NCBI RefSeq assembly: GCF_027942865.1
Contig: NC_134516.1
Location: 25,689,322-25,753,321, forward strand
Source of the DNA: Odontesthes bonariensis
Lineage: Eukaryota; Chordata; Actinopteri; Atheriniformes; Atherinopsidae
Length of the DNA stretch: 64,000 nucleotides
Direction of reading: 5' to 3'
Shown here: positions 10,056-20,550 of the stretch, piece after piece
How positions within the stretch are numbered: position 1 is the first letter of the stretch
Layout: every line of letters begins with the position of its first letter
Program-made: the position numbers and the translations under genes
Notes under the pieces: generated by a model
Told to the model about the DNA's origin: nothing
The model's input: the letters and a program-made list of their open reading frames with translations, nothing else
Databases searched by the model: none

Positions 10056-12006
10056 TCAATGAGAACCTTGGGCTTGCATAGCCACAGCCAGGGCTGGAAT
10101 ATCAGGAGTGATTTGAGTGACAGCCAGTCTAAAGTCATTGTGCACCTCCAGTCTGTTGCGCGCTTTAGTTTTGATTGCGACAAGAGCGCTGAAGGCCGTC
10201 TCTGAAAGATATGTGGTACTGAACGGGAGTATGATCCTTGTTGTGGCATGTAGTGTGAGTCTTGGAGCAATGCTGGGTGCCTTCACAATCCAAAACTTTT
10301 TAAATCCGTGTTCCTTGAATGAAATAAATAAAGAATGAATTGAATTATGCTTAAATATGTCCAACACCCCAAGTAGCGCGAGCACAGAGGCTTATTAGAC
10401 ATCGCAAGTGATACAATATTAAATGCAATACCGTGGGCCTACCTGGAAATATCTCTTTGACAGAGAGTTGGCCTGGATGTCGGTGAGCTCGTCTTCACAA
10501 TCAAGGTAGTGCACATCCTCGACTTTTGCAATAAAGGGATCCAACACCCACGATTCCTTCGAAACGTATTCATCTGTGTCGGCAAACCGTGATTTAATCT
10601 CCTCTTGCAATGCGTTCATGTGTCTGGTAAACTCACGACGGACAGATACAGGGATCGTTTCAGGATCATTTCTGCATTGTTTCAGCAGTAGTGGGAACTG
10701 TTGTAGCTCTCCCCTTTCCATCTTCCCGACCCTATACTCAAGTTTACCCACGAATGTGTCAAGCGCCTCTTTACATTCCATGATGTTGGACTCCGCGCCT
10801 TGGAGACGCTTGTTCGTTTCATTGTACAGACTGAAGATGTCGGCTAGGTATGCAGTTTTAACCCAGAATGACTCAGTTATCTTCTCTAACAGTGAGGGGC
10901 TGTGAGTTTTGAGAAATTCACCTACTTTTTCACCCAATTGCACAAAACGCGCCAGCACTCGGCCCCGTGAGAGCCAGCGCACGTCTGTGTGCAGGAGGAG
11001 TGTTTGGTGCGCTTCATCTTCGCATAAATCTGCGAACAGACGCTGTCTGGTGGCGCGACCTTTGATGAAATTCACGACTTTAACTACAGTCGCGAGTGTT
11101 TCACTGAGGTCGTCAGACAGTTTTTTGCTGGCCAGTGCCTGGCGGTGTATCATACAGTGAAATATTATACAGTGTGGGGCCTTTTCTTTCAAGCGACTGT
11201 TAAAGCCCTTGTTTTTACCCATCATCGAGGCAGCGCCATCTGAACAACATGCAACTACCTTCTCGTAGGGAAGCTTTTGGGACGAGAAGCAAGAATCCAC
11301 TGCTGTAAAAATATCCTCACCCCTGGTAGTGGTGGTAAGGTTGACAGACATAAGAATGTCCTGCTTCAGATCTTCCCCCTCAATAAATTGTACATAAACA
11401 ATGAGCACAGCCTCGTTTGCTACAGTTGTAGTTTCATCAAGCTGTATGGCGAACTGCCCCTTTCTAAGCTTTTCTACCAGCTGTTGCTCGCAGTTATTTG
11501 CCATCTTATCGATTCGGTCCTTCACTGTGTTATTCGAGAGTGGCACAGTTTTTAGTTTTGTCTGCCACCTGTGGGCCACACAGTTTCTCAACTAATTTAA
11601 TGCAAGCTGGTTTGATGAGCTGTTCGCCAATGCTGTGAGGTTTTTTTGCTTTTGCAATTAAAAGCGAACACTTAAAAGAGGCTTCAGTAGCCTTCTGCAT
11701 ATCACTGCCAGCCCTATTAAACGCGGCTCTGATATCCATTGGCTTGTTTGCCTTAAGAAGCTGTTCTTTCCTTAGAAAAAAACTACGATCATTCCCAACC
11801 GTTTCAGGATGCTTTGTCGTCTGGTGCCGCTTTATTTTGCTGGGTTTCATGCTATCATTAGCTAACCTTTCACCGCATATCACGCACTCCGGTCGGTTGT
11901 CTGTTCCCAGGGTAAACCCCATCATAATATAGCTCTCATTGTAGGTCCTAATTTTCTTTTTCACCCCAGCTGTGCTGTCGGTGTCATTTTTGCGTTTGTC
12001 AGCCAT
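10056..12006 (-). pseudogene. BED-finger hAT transposase (ZBED5/SCAND3-like), one frameshift
   Basis: The start is ATG at 12006 (MADKRKNDTDS). A BED finger follows: C-x2-C in ECVICGE, then KIKRHQTTKHPE with H-x4-H. The core contains LDETTTVANE, CCSDGAASMMGK, HCMIHRQAL and RWLSRGRVLARF, and the C-terminal dimerisation block is LPFSTTYLSETAFSAL, followed by a stop at 10056. One extra A in an A run near 11550 shifts the frame at KTKLKTVPLSNNT. The last coding block is joined through a GT-AG intron at 10314-10442. Total coding length of about 600 residues fits the family. Host exapted relatives exist, but the flanking ends and duplication show this one is a transposon. Confidence 0.85.
10314..10442 (-). 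other. 129-bp intron in the BED hAT transposase
   Basis: The donor is TTCCAG followed by GTAGGC and the acceptor is TTCATTCAAG followed by GAACACGG. Splicing joins RYFQ to EHGFKKFWIV in phase 0. The related transposase at 20760-22418 reads straight through the same point (KYLREMGYKKFWIV) with no intron. Confidence 0.75.
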
Positions 12007-12511
12007 AGTTTCAAAAGTATGTCATTTCTTTTACTAACATTAACTTAACGTTAACTGTGCGGGAACAAGTGTGGGTGGGCTCAGTCAGTATTCGAACGTT
12101 CTAACTACGGAGGCTGATACAGATAAAAAATAGTTAAGGTTTTCATAGCTATTATGATTTGCTTTGATGGGACTGGATTATACAATACGACGTCATGTGT
12201 ATTACATCGTTTATTAGAGGCTGTGAGATGCAAAACAGGCTTTACGATCTCGAATGATTTGAACCATCGGCAGATAATAGATATGAGCGTATCATTACAC
12301 AATCCGGCCGTTTAAATGCCTCTAACCCGAAGAGGTCTCGTGCACCCCCTGACCTCTCTGGCGCACCCCCAGGGGGGCGCGCACCCCAGGTTGGGAATCG
12401 CTGTTCTACAGCATTAACTCGAGAAATTCGATATGTCAAAATCTTTCTCGATTTCATAAAACATCTCGAGAAATCGTAAAACTCGATTAATCGCCCAGTC
12501 CTAGAATTAAA

Positions 12512-13340
12512 TAGGAGAATTCAATACATTTGTATTTGCTCAAAAACAGAATAAATGCTCAGGCCCTTAGTAATACTAATATTGAATAAAATAATCATAT
12601 TAATAAAGAATACAAGCTCAAACCAATAAAAGATGGCATATCAATTCATTGAGACGTGCAACATGTATGACTTATGACGGTGCCACTGCTGTGTCGCACT
12701 GCACCGTCATTAACTCCGTCATTTTCTTTTATTGCATCTTGCAAAGTGCAATTGTTGCTTTCTCTTCTGTGAAAGTTGCGGTGTTACGGGGCATTTTCGG
12801 AGATTCAGCGAAAGCTAAACACAGAAGTGTCAGAGTCGAACATGTGTTGCATCTGAGCGAATCACGTTAGCAGAAACGAGCAGCAGCCAATGAGATTCTG
12901 TCATTAGCTATAAATCTGCCTTTAGACATCCACGATTGGTTACTGATAGAAAGGAAGTGCCGTTATTTGGGTGACATGTTATTGTGCAGGAGACTCAGAG
13001 CTTTCCAACGATACCGGTCATGACAGACTTCAGTAAATAGACGAAGATCAGCATGGCGCGTTGGAATGCTAACTTTTTGGTCAATTCGGGTGAAACGTAC
13101 TGCCGCGAGTAAACAAAATGTGATAAAATAAACATTTTAATTTATGTTTTCAACGTTTTCTTTATAGCAGGTCTAAAGAACACATCGGAAAAATCACTGT
13201 TTTTGCCTGCCGTGTCTCGCCTTAATGGAATGTGACTGGATGGTTAAAAACTGTGCAGAAAGGTTATCAAGAGAAGAAGAAAAGTGGGTGTGGTTTAACA
13301 CGCTGCGCGCCACAGCTGGATCTTATCGTATGTGCTGACA
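12512..13340. other. No gene recognised
   Basis: Spacer between the outer hAT and the exon-like 12-bp repeat array. I see no conserved protein, no terminal repeats and no RNA gene. Short open frames here have no recognisable content. Confidence 0.4.
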
Positions 13341-13346
13341 GTTGCA

Positions 13347-14041
13347 GAGTCCATCAGTCAGACCAGAATGGACCAGAACCAGGAGCTGAAGCAGGAGCTG
13401 AAGCAGGAGCAGAACCAGGTGCAGAACCAGGAGCAGAACCAGGAACTGAAGCAGGAGCAGAACCAGGAGCAGAACCAGGAGCAGAACCAGGAGCTGAACC
13501 AGGAGCAGAACCAGGAGCAGAACCAGGAGCTGAACCAGGAGCTGAACCAGGAGCAGAACCAGGAACTGAAGCAGGAGCAGAACCAGGAGCAGAACCAGGA
13601 GCAGAACGAGGAGCTGAAGCAGAAGCTGAAGCAGGAGCAGAACCAGGAGCAGAACCAGGAGCAGAAGCAGGAGCTGAAGCAGAAGCTGAAGCAGGAGCAG
13701 AACCAGGAGCTGAAGCAGGAGCTGAAGCAGGAGCTGAAGCAGGAGCTGAAGCAGGAGCTGAAGCAGGAGCAGAACCAGGAGCTGAAGCAGGAGCAGAAGC
13801 AGGAGCTGAAGCTGAAGCAGAAGCTGAAGCAGGAGCAGAACCAGGAGCTGAAGCAGGAGCTGAAGCAGGAGCTGAACCAGGAGCTGAACCAGGAGCAGAA
13901 CCAGGATCTGAAGCAGGAGCTGAACCAGGAGCAGAAGCAGGAGCAGGAGCAGAACCAGGAGCAGAACCAGGAGCAGAACCAGGAGCAGAACCCCTCCACC
14001 AGGAACAGAGCCGGCTCATCCTCTGGGTCCACCGGGCCACA
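13347..14041 (+). CDS. Exon-like open frame of Q/E/L/K repeats, origin unknown
   Basis: A plausible acceptor (TTGCAG, just before 13347) and donor (CCACAG followed by GTCAGTG, just after 14041) bound an open frame. It begins SPSVRPEW or ESISQTRMDQN depending on phase, and has an ATG at 13368 in the second. That frame encodes about 200 residues of QELK, QEQN and QELN tetrapeptides, then STRNRAGSSSGSTGPQ. Such sequence would be highly helical and charged. The repeat unit has no stop in several frames on both strands, so openness is weak evidence. No domain is recognised, and no partner exons are identified. Confidence 0.3.
13376..13990 (+). repeat. 12-bp coding-type minisatellite
   Basis: About 51 units of two main types, CAGGAGCTGAAG and CAGGAGCAGAAC, with few substitutions. 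Indels keep a multiple of six or twelve, so the Q/E-rich frame stays open throughout. Confidence 0.9.
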
Positions 14042-14340
14042 GGTCAGTGTGGAGGAGGTTTTTATTTTATTTCTTATTTATTTGGTTAGGACTCTGCACA
14101 TTAATCAACATATCAGCAAAGCATCCATGTAAATATGTTAGCACAGTTGCTAAATTTCATCCGTTGTCTTCAGGCAGGTATCATAAAAACACACAGACAA
14201 TACACCATGACAAAAAACTAAAGAACAAACAGAAAATCTTTAGAAAGATTCACATCAAAGTTAAGAGTCCGTACACAAAAGGGAAAAGATGGAGAGGTGA
14301 CCCATGAGAGCAGCTCTGGCTGTTTTCAACCACTGTTTAA

Positions 14341-15536
14341 AGGCCTACAGAAAGCTGACACTACACCCAATACATAATGATAATACATACACAGAGGAAC
14401 AATAATGATCATTGGACTCTACACCAAAACATTTCATAAACGCATGAAATTTGCGATTTTGAATTTGCCGCTAGGAAACCTTCCTGGAATTCCAGACTGG
14501 GGGCGGGGCTTCCGTGCGACGTCACATGTGCCATGGTTTTTCCTGGCTGCCTCATTGTTGCCAATTTAGCGACTTTGTCGCTAGATTTAGCGACTTTTGG
14601 CCATCTCTGGCGACAAAAAAAAATAATCTAGCGACTTAGCGACTTTCGGGCTCAATCTGGCTGAATCTAGCGACAATTCAACTTGTTTTGTGAGTGACAA
14701 ATCAGTTGCCCCGCGACACCGTACAAGCCGAGACAGAAGCACTGCAGGACGGTGGCAACCCGGCATACCGTCATTTCCTGTCAAAACGGCAGTTTCAAGC
14801 TAGCTACAACGAGGGTAAGTTCACTTCCTGTTTTCAAAACAACAGCACGTAATGGCTTTCCCTATGATAAAAGGCAACGGGTATTTTATTTTGTCAAAAT
14901 AACCGGAAGTGCGTTGCTCACTGCGGTCGGAGCGATCATCAAGAACCCCGACGTGGACATGATCGCTCTGCCAGCTGATTTCCACTCTCCACCTGGCGGA
15001 GAGTGTGTCCGCTCTCCGCCAGGTGGATTCCCTCTGAGTGTCCGCACCGCAGGGAGCTGAACACGGCGGGATGCGCTCCGGCTGATTTCACCAGAGAGGA
15101 GGCAGGCGGACAGGGAGACACAGACACAAGACCGCAGGTCTCTCTGCTTCCTCTGTCCCCGGTGGTGTGAGCTGCTGGTGCTGAGGGCAACACACGCACT
15201 TTGTACATCTACTCGCAATAAAAACTGCACTGAACCCAACGTTTTATATTTCCAAGCGACGTCCCCGCGGCACACATCGAAATTTGCCGTGAAGAAGCTG
15301 TCCAGGTCTGGCAAACTGCTGGCTTCGCTACTAGAACTACTGGGGGTTGTTCCAGCAGCTGGCACCTGTCGTTCCAGTTTGCCAAATTCGAGTCAAATGT
15401 GGTGATAGTTTATTGGGCCTAATCAGGACTATCCAGGGGCCTAAAATTATTTTAAAATCATAAAAAAATTCCATGGTATATAAGGAATCGATCTGCTATT
15501 TCAGTTTTGTGCAAAAAATCACCTTTCTGTAGGCCT
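14341..15536. mobile_element. TTAA-target MITE, copy 1
   Basis: The ends AGGCCTACAGAAAG and CTTTCTGTAGGCCT are exact inverted repeats, flanked by TTAA at 14337-14340 and 15537-15540. TTAA duplication suggests piggyBac- or Kolobok-type mobilisation. A second copy lies at 36059-37070. Internally, 14988-15025 is a perfect 15-bp inverted repeat (CCACCTGGCGGAGAG) around an 8-base loop. It interrupts the LINE piece 14064-15992. Confidence 0.85.
14553..14762. repeat. tagcgac-rich block inside MITE copy 1
   Basis: The sequence repeats TTTAGCGACTT motifs and is bounded by TTGCCAA on the left and GGTGGCAAC on the right, a weak inverted pair. The block is absent from the copy at 36059-37070, so it was either inserted here or replaced there. 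Confidence 0.4.
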
Positions 15537-16112
15537 TTAAGGGTCTTTTTAAAGGTGGTGGAATTGTCCCAGTTTCTAACATGAGTTGGCAGTGTGTTCC
15601 AGCACTGTTCCTCTGATGGACTTCACCATTTGGCCAAACTTAGTCCTGCATCATTGCACATCAGTCTCCTCTAGTGCTCTGGTGTTTACTCTAGAGGATT
15701 CTGTCTTTATGGAATCCTGTAATAGTGGAGGGGCTAATCCTTTGGAAACCTGAAAGATGAGACAGACATCCAAAAACAGCTGATAGCTATCAAAGTCCAA
15801 GATTTTGCACTCTGATGTATGTGACCATGTTGTATAACAGCAGGAAACTCGAGGAAGTATCACTGCATGCGTAGAAGTTTTTGCTGACTCCATAGTCAGG
15901 AAGGGTCTCATATGTTTGAAATTTGATAAGTTAGATTTAATTGTATTTGTGACTTTTTTAACGTGTTGCTTAAAATTAAGATTAGTATCAATGTTATATT
16001 TCTGGATCTTGCAAATGCATTTGGTTCAGTGCCACATACCCTCAACAGAGGATATGTAACATCACCCGGAATAAAGTTAACAAACTGATTTTTACCACTG
16101 TCAGAGCCAAAT

Positions 16113-17054
16113 GTGACTGAGTGTAACAGACAGAGAGACGGTACAAATCATCAGATGGACAGAGAAACTGTGCCAAGTGTCAAGGTCAAAGATACTCTTG
16201 TGCTTGGAGACAGAGCCATATCTAATATAAACATAAACAGAATGGTTACATGCAGCTATCCAAGTGCCACTGTCTCTGACATCACAAGATTACTACCAGA
16301 GGTACTGGCAAAACACCAAGGGGTGAAACAGCTGACTGTGCATGTTGGTGCAGTGGACATCAGAGAGAATCAGTCTGAAATCTTAAAAAAAGACTTTGAG
16401 AAACTGTTTGAGAGTCTTGAAAAAGTGACGATACCAACATTCATAAGTGGACCTCTCCCAAACATCGACAGGAGGATCAACAAATTCAGCCGGCTGCTTC
16501 AGTTGAACACATGGCTGTCTAAAGTCTGTGAGTCCAGAATACCTCATTTCATTGAGAACTTTAATCTTTTCTGGCAAAGAGATGATCTCTTTCAAAGAAA
16601 AGGCCCACACCTGAACAGAGGTGGAGTGAGACGACTGACAGATAATCTTCTCCACGCTCTGAGGCATCAGAAGGGGCCAGGACAAGGGCCAGGACCGGGT
16701 CCTGTGCTGCCGCCGAGAGAAAAGACGAGCCAGAGAAGAGCTCCTGCCTCGCCACCCAAGGACCCAGCAAAGGATTCAGCCACAGCAGCCACAGCAGCCA
16801 CAGCAGCACCTCCAGCATCCCAAACACAGGATTCAGCAGCTCCACCATCGCCTTCACCACGGGCCTCACCACAGGCCTGGGACCCACCTGCTGCATCTAC
16901 ACCCTCCAGAAATGTTTCACCATCGTTCTCTTCTCCACCGTCACCCAGGAGATTTCCTGATCACCTTGAAAGCTTGGTGAAATCGGAGATTAAAATGGTT
17001 CCTCTCACGCCAAACATGGCAAGATCAAGAATTCTATCCTCAAAGAATCATTGA
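16113..17054 (+). CDS. L2 ORF1, SGNH/esterase-like domain
   Basis: About 313 codons are open from 16113; coding similarity may begin upstream. The N-terminal block VLGDRAISNI corresponds to the GDS block of SGNH esterases, with R in place of the usual serine. A later DLFQRKGPHLNRGGV segment matches the D-x-x-H block. The C-terminal third is proline-, serine- and alanine-rich, including an ATAATAA run, and is probably disordered. In L2/CR1 LINEs this protein is thought to assist RNA binding or membrane association. The loss of the catalytic serine position suggests a structural role here, or decay. Confidence 0.65.
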   Translation: MTECNRQRDGTNHQMDRETVPSVKVKDTLVLGDRAISNININRMVTCSYPSATVSDITRLLPEVLAKHQGVKQLTVHVGAVDIRENQSEILKKDFEKLFESLEKVTIPTFISGPLPNIDRRINKFSRLLQLNTWLSKVCESRIPHFIENFNLFWQRDDLFQRKGPHLNRGGVRRLTDNLLHALRHQKGPGQGPGPGPVLPPREKTSQRRAPASPPKDPAKDSATAATAATAAPPASQTQDSAAPPSPSPRASPQAWDPPAASTPSRNVSPSFSSPPSPRRFPDHLESLVKSEIKMVPLTPNMARSRILSSKNH

Positions 17055-17220
17055 GCCCCTCTCCCTCCCCAGCCTACTCCATCGACCAAAGCCCCCCCCA
17101 GCTTGGCCCCCACCACCGGTGCCCACAGCTGTCATTTCCAACAGCGTCAATGCTGTTGTCTAGGACGCTAAGGGCCTCTGTGTTGGTAAACACCATCTCA
17201 ACCAGAGATCCAAGGATGGA

Positions 17221-20097
17221 GTGAAGAGAGGGACAATCAGACTGTCCAATCAGAGAAATCTTATACATATCCCTTGCAAGAACACAGCATCCAGTTCAAC
17301 TATAACTAATCTCAAACACGCAGTACTCAATGTCAGATCTTTAAGTAACAAATCATTCTTAATTAATAGTTTTATTTCCTCTCACAATCTTGATTTTATG
17401 TTTTTAACTGAGACGTGGCTCGACAAAAACACAGCTAATGCAGTCCTGATTGAGTCTAGTCCACCTCACTTCAATTTTGTGTCTGAAACACGAGAAAACC
17501 AGAGGGGTGGGGGTGTTTGTGCCATGTTCAGGGACAATATACCCACCCACAAGCTGTCATTTGGGTTTTTTTCATCATTTGAGTATGTGTCATTCAAAAT
17601 GGAGATAAAACAATCTTCCATACTTTATATCACCATTTATAAACCACCACAGAATTGTTTTATTGATGATTTTACTGAACTACTTTCAATTGTGTGCACT
17701 GCTTTTGACTGTTTAGTCATAACAGGGGACTTGAATGTGCATGTGGACGTAGCGCATAACAAGGAAGCTAATGAGCTCACTGCTGTCCTTGAAATGTTTG
17801 GTCTAACTCAGCATGTGACTGAGCCCACCCACAACAGAGGGCACACTCTAGATGTGCTCATTTCAAGGAATGTTGTTATTTCAAACGTAAATGTCGTCGA
17901 TGTTGCTTTATCTGATCATTTCTGTGTTTTCTTCGACCTATCTACTTTACCCAAAACACCAGCTGGGTCTGCAGTTGTTCGGGGAAGACTCATAAATGAC
18001 AGAACAGGGACACAGTTTATGGAAATGATTAGGTTTGAGAACACCCTGTGTTCTGATGTTGATGATCTGTTGAACTCTTACACATCAAGTCTCTTAAATG
18101 TTTTGGATACCATTGCTCCTGTCAAGGTTAGAATGGTTAAAAGTAGGCAAAGGGCACCATGGAGGAAAGAAGAGTCGGTCAGGGCACAAAAAAGGGAGTG
18201 CCGGAGAGCCGAACGGAAATGGCGCAAGTCAAAGCTCCAGGTTCATCATGAGACTTACAAAGAAAAGCTATGTGTGTTCAACCAGACTTTGCGTAGAACA
18301 AGGGAGAGTTATTTTTCTGAAATTATCAAAAACTGCAGTAACAACTCTCGTGTCCTGTTTGCTACATTAAACAGATGAACAAACCCTCCAGTTTCACTGC
18401 CTTTAGAACTCATTTCTACATCTAAGTGTAATGAGTTTGCAACATTCTTTAATGACAAAGTTCAAGGCATTAAAAATGCAATAATTTCCACAACACAAAT
18501 AACTACTCTGCAGCCAGCTAGACACCAAGAGCTGACACATTTCACACCTGTTACTGACAAAACAGTCGAAGAGACCATCTGCAGTCTGAGTTCATCAACG
18601 TGCTGCCTTGATGAGTTGCCCACTAGATTCCTAAAGTCTGTGCTGAGCAGTTTGTTACCACAACTCGCTCATCTAGTCAACATCTCACTCCAGACTGGAA
18701 CATTTCCAAAGGCCTTAAAAACTGCTGTCATTAAGCCTCTTCTAAAGAAGAGCAATCTTGATGCCACAGTGCTGAACAACTACCGGCCCATATCAAACCT
18801 GCCATTCTTAGGCAAAGTCCTAGAAAAAGTTGTGTACCAACAGCTTAGTGACTTTCTCCTGTCTAACAATGCTTTTTATACTTTCCAATCAGGCTTTAGG
18901 CCCCACCACAGCACTGAGACAGCTCTGATCAAGGTGACAAATGACATCCGCCTGAACACAGATGCAAGTAAAGTCACAGTCTTAGTTCTGCTGGACCTGA
19001 GGTCTGCCTTTGACACAGTTGACCATGCAATCTTATTACAGAGGTTAGAAGACTGGGTGGGAATCTCTGGTCGTGCTTTAAACTGGTTCAAGTCCTCTCT
19101 GGAGGACAGGAAATATTTTGTTGAAATTGGTAACTGTGTCTCAGACCAAATGGCTATGACCTGTGGGGTTCCCCATGGGTCAATCCTGGGACCCGTATTG
19201 TTCAATCTGTACATGCTTCCATTAGGCCAGCTAATACGCAGCTATAATGTATCCTACCACAACTATGCAGATGACACTCAGATCTACGTGTCACTGACGG
19301 CAGGAGAACACGGGCCTGTAGATACACTGTGTCGCTGCATCGAACAGATAAGTGTGTGGATGCAAAACAATTTCCTCCAGCTAAACTCAGACAAAACTGA
19401 AATCATTGTCTGTGGCCCACAGAAACAAAGAGAAAGTGTTATCAGTCACCTTGAGACTCTCTCTCTAAAACCTAACTATCAAGTTAGAAATCTCGGGGTA
19501 ATATTGGACTCAGACCTGAACTTTAACAGCCACATTAAATCTGTAACATCAGCAGCTTTTTACCATCTAAAAAACATTACCAGAATCAAAGGAATAGTGT
19601 CTAAACCAGACTTAGAGAGACTGATCCATGTGTTTTTCTCCAGCAGGTTAGACTACTGTAACGGCCTGCTCACTGGGCTCTCTAAACGGGCTGTAAGACA
19701 GCTGCAGTACATCCAGGACGCTACTGCTCGAGTCCTGACTAGAACCAGGAAATACGACCATATTAGTCCAGTGCTCAGGTCTCTGCACTGGCTTCCTGTC
19801 GCTCAGAGAATAGACTTTAAAACAGCTCTGCTTGTGTACAAGTCTCTTCATGGTCAAGCGCCGAAGTACATCTCTGACATGTTAGAACCATATGAACCAA
19901 CTCGGGCTCTGAGAACCTCAGGGAGGGGTCTCCTGCTGGGGCCCAGAGTAAGGACTAAACAAGGTGAGGCTGCGTTTCAGTTTTATGCTCCTAAAATCTG
20001 GAACAGTCTTCCCGAAGATGTGAGACAGGCCTCAACTCTGACAATGTTTAAATCCAGGCTGAAAACAGTTCTGTTTAGCTGTGCATATGACACCTGA
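17221..20097 (+). pseudogene. L2 ORF2: AP endonuclease and reverse transcriptase, one stop codon
   Basis: The frame is continuous for 958 codons except one TGA at 18376-18378 (LFATLNR, stop, TNPPVSLPLE). Endonuclease landmarks are LNVRSL, LTETWL, ITGDLNVH and LSDHFCVFF. Reverse transcriptase landmarks are NYRPISNLPFLGKVLEK, LLDLRSAFDTVDH (motif A), GVPHGSILGPVLF and YADDTQIY (motif C). The C-terminal block DYCNGLLTGLSK, LHWLPVAQRI is typical of L2. The first codon of the open stretch is GTG; an ATG start is not obvious. A single stop in an otherwise clean frame suggests a fairly young copy. Confidence 0.85.
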
Positions 20098-20285
20098 AAG
20101 TATTTTATCTGCACTCTTCACTTTTTAATTAATTAATGATTATTTTAATGGGTTTTTAATTTCTTTATTTTGTTTTTAATTTCTTTTTAATGATTTTATT
20201 GCCTTCTTGTGGTTTTATGTAGCTGTGAAGCACTTTGAATTGCCCTGTGTATGAATTGTGCTCTATAAATAAAATTGGCTTGCCT

Positions 20286-20550
20286 TGCCTTATTTGGAAA
20301 GCATTTGAGTATTTTAGAGTGCCTGTAATAGTTGTTAACTTAGTAAGAGCATATTTTCAGGATATTAGACTTTGCTTAAGTACAGCAGGTTTCACAACAG
20401 GTTGGCAGAGGCTAGAAATAGGCATTATGGCAGGGTGTACGATTTCTCCATTAGCATTTACAATGGCCATGGAGATAATTATTAGAGCTTCCAAGTGGGT
20501 TGTAGGAGGAGAGAGACGTGAGGATGGCATGCACCTTACACCAATTAGAG
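20286..20550 (+). pseudogene. REL-endonuclease LINE, middle part of reverse transcriptase
   Basis: The frame reads IWKAFEYFRVPVIVVNLVRA, GWQRLEIGIMAGCTISPLAF and MHLTPIRA before the BED hAT begins at 20551. It continues the motif A fragment at 15993-16045 across the L2 insertion and is continued after 23011 by YLDDMM. Confidence 0.7.

Larger units (their letters stand above)
9897..12403 (-). mobile_element. Autonomous-type BED-finger hAT element
   Basis: The ends are CAGTGATTCCCAACCT and its near-complement AGGTTGGGAATCGCTG. The flanks are a perfect 8-bp duplication ttctacag (9889-9896 and 12404-12411). At 2507 bp, with one transposase gene on the minus strand, the copy is full length. It lies inside the outer hAT 4706-12503, beside but not inside the level-2 element. 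A C run near 9921 follows the left end. Confidence 0.9.
4706..12503. mobile_element. Outer hAT-like element (nest level 1)
   Basis: The left end reads TAGGGCTGGGCGAT and the right end is its complement with one change (ATCGCCCAGTCCTA). The flanks are gatttaaa (4698-4705) and gaattaaa (12504-12511), an 8-bp duplication with one mismatch, as expected for hAT. Removing two internal insertions (5008-9827 and 9897-12403) leaves only about 470 bp, so the element itself is a short non-autonomous copy. Both ends also contain CTCGAT-rich subterminal sequence. Confidence 0.8.
14064..15992 (-). mobile_element. LINE 3' part (piece 4 of the split LINE)
   Basis: The minus strand encodes the C-terminal part of a LINE reverse transcriptase protein: NIDTNLNFKQHVKKV near 15990, FQVSKGLAPPLLQDSIKTES near 15730, WNTLPTHVRNWDNSTTF near 15600, and, beyond an inserted element (14341-15536), KQWLKTARAAL near 14320. 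An AAATAAATAAG-type tail ends near 14064. Its right edge is an in-frame partner of the piece starting at 25740, so both appear to be one LINE. The clade is uncertain (CR1/L2/Rex1 group). Several frames are used; it is old. Confidence 0.7.
16046..20285 (+). mobile_element. L2-clade LINE, nearly full ORF2
   Basis: An ORF1 with an SGNH-like fold, an ORF2 with AP-endonuclease and reverse transcriptase, and a 3' end GTGCTCTATAAATAAA followed by TTGCC-type short repeats are all characteristic of fish L2. It splits the reverse transcriptase of the REL-endonuclease LINE: PHT at 16045 is followed, after the L2, by IWKAFEYF at 20289. The 5' end appears truncated inside or just before ORF1. No other element interrupts it. 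Confidence 0.85.

Noticed and set aside
13354-14040. Antisense and alternative-frame proteins rich in SAPG or CSWF repeats
   Set aside because: They are shadows of the 12-bp repeat, which lacks stops in several frames.
15541-16045. First read as the 5' UTR of the L2 LINE
   Set aside because: The minus strand clearly encodes the C-terminal end of a different LINE, and 15993-16045 encodes RT motif A of the REL-endonuclease LINE on the plus strand.
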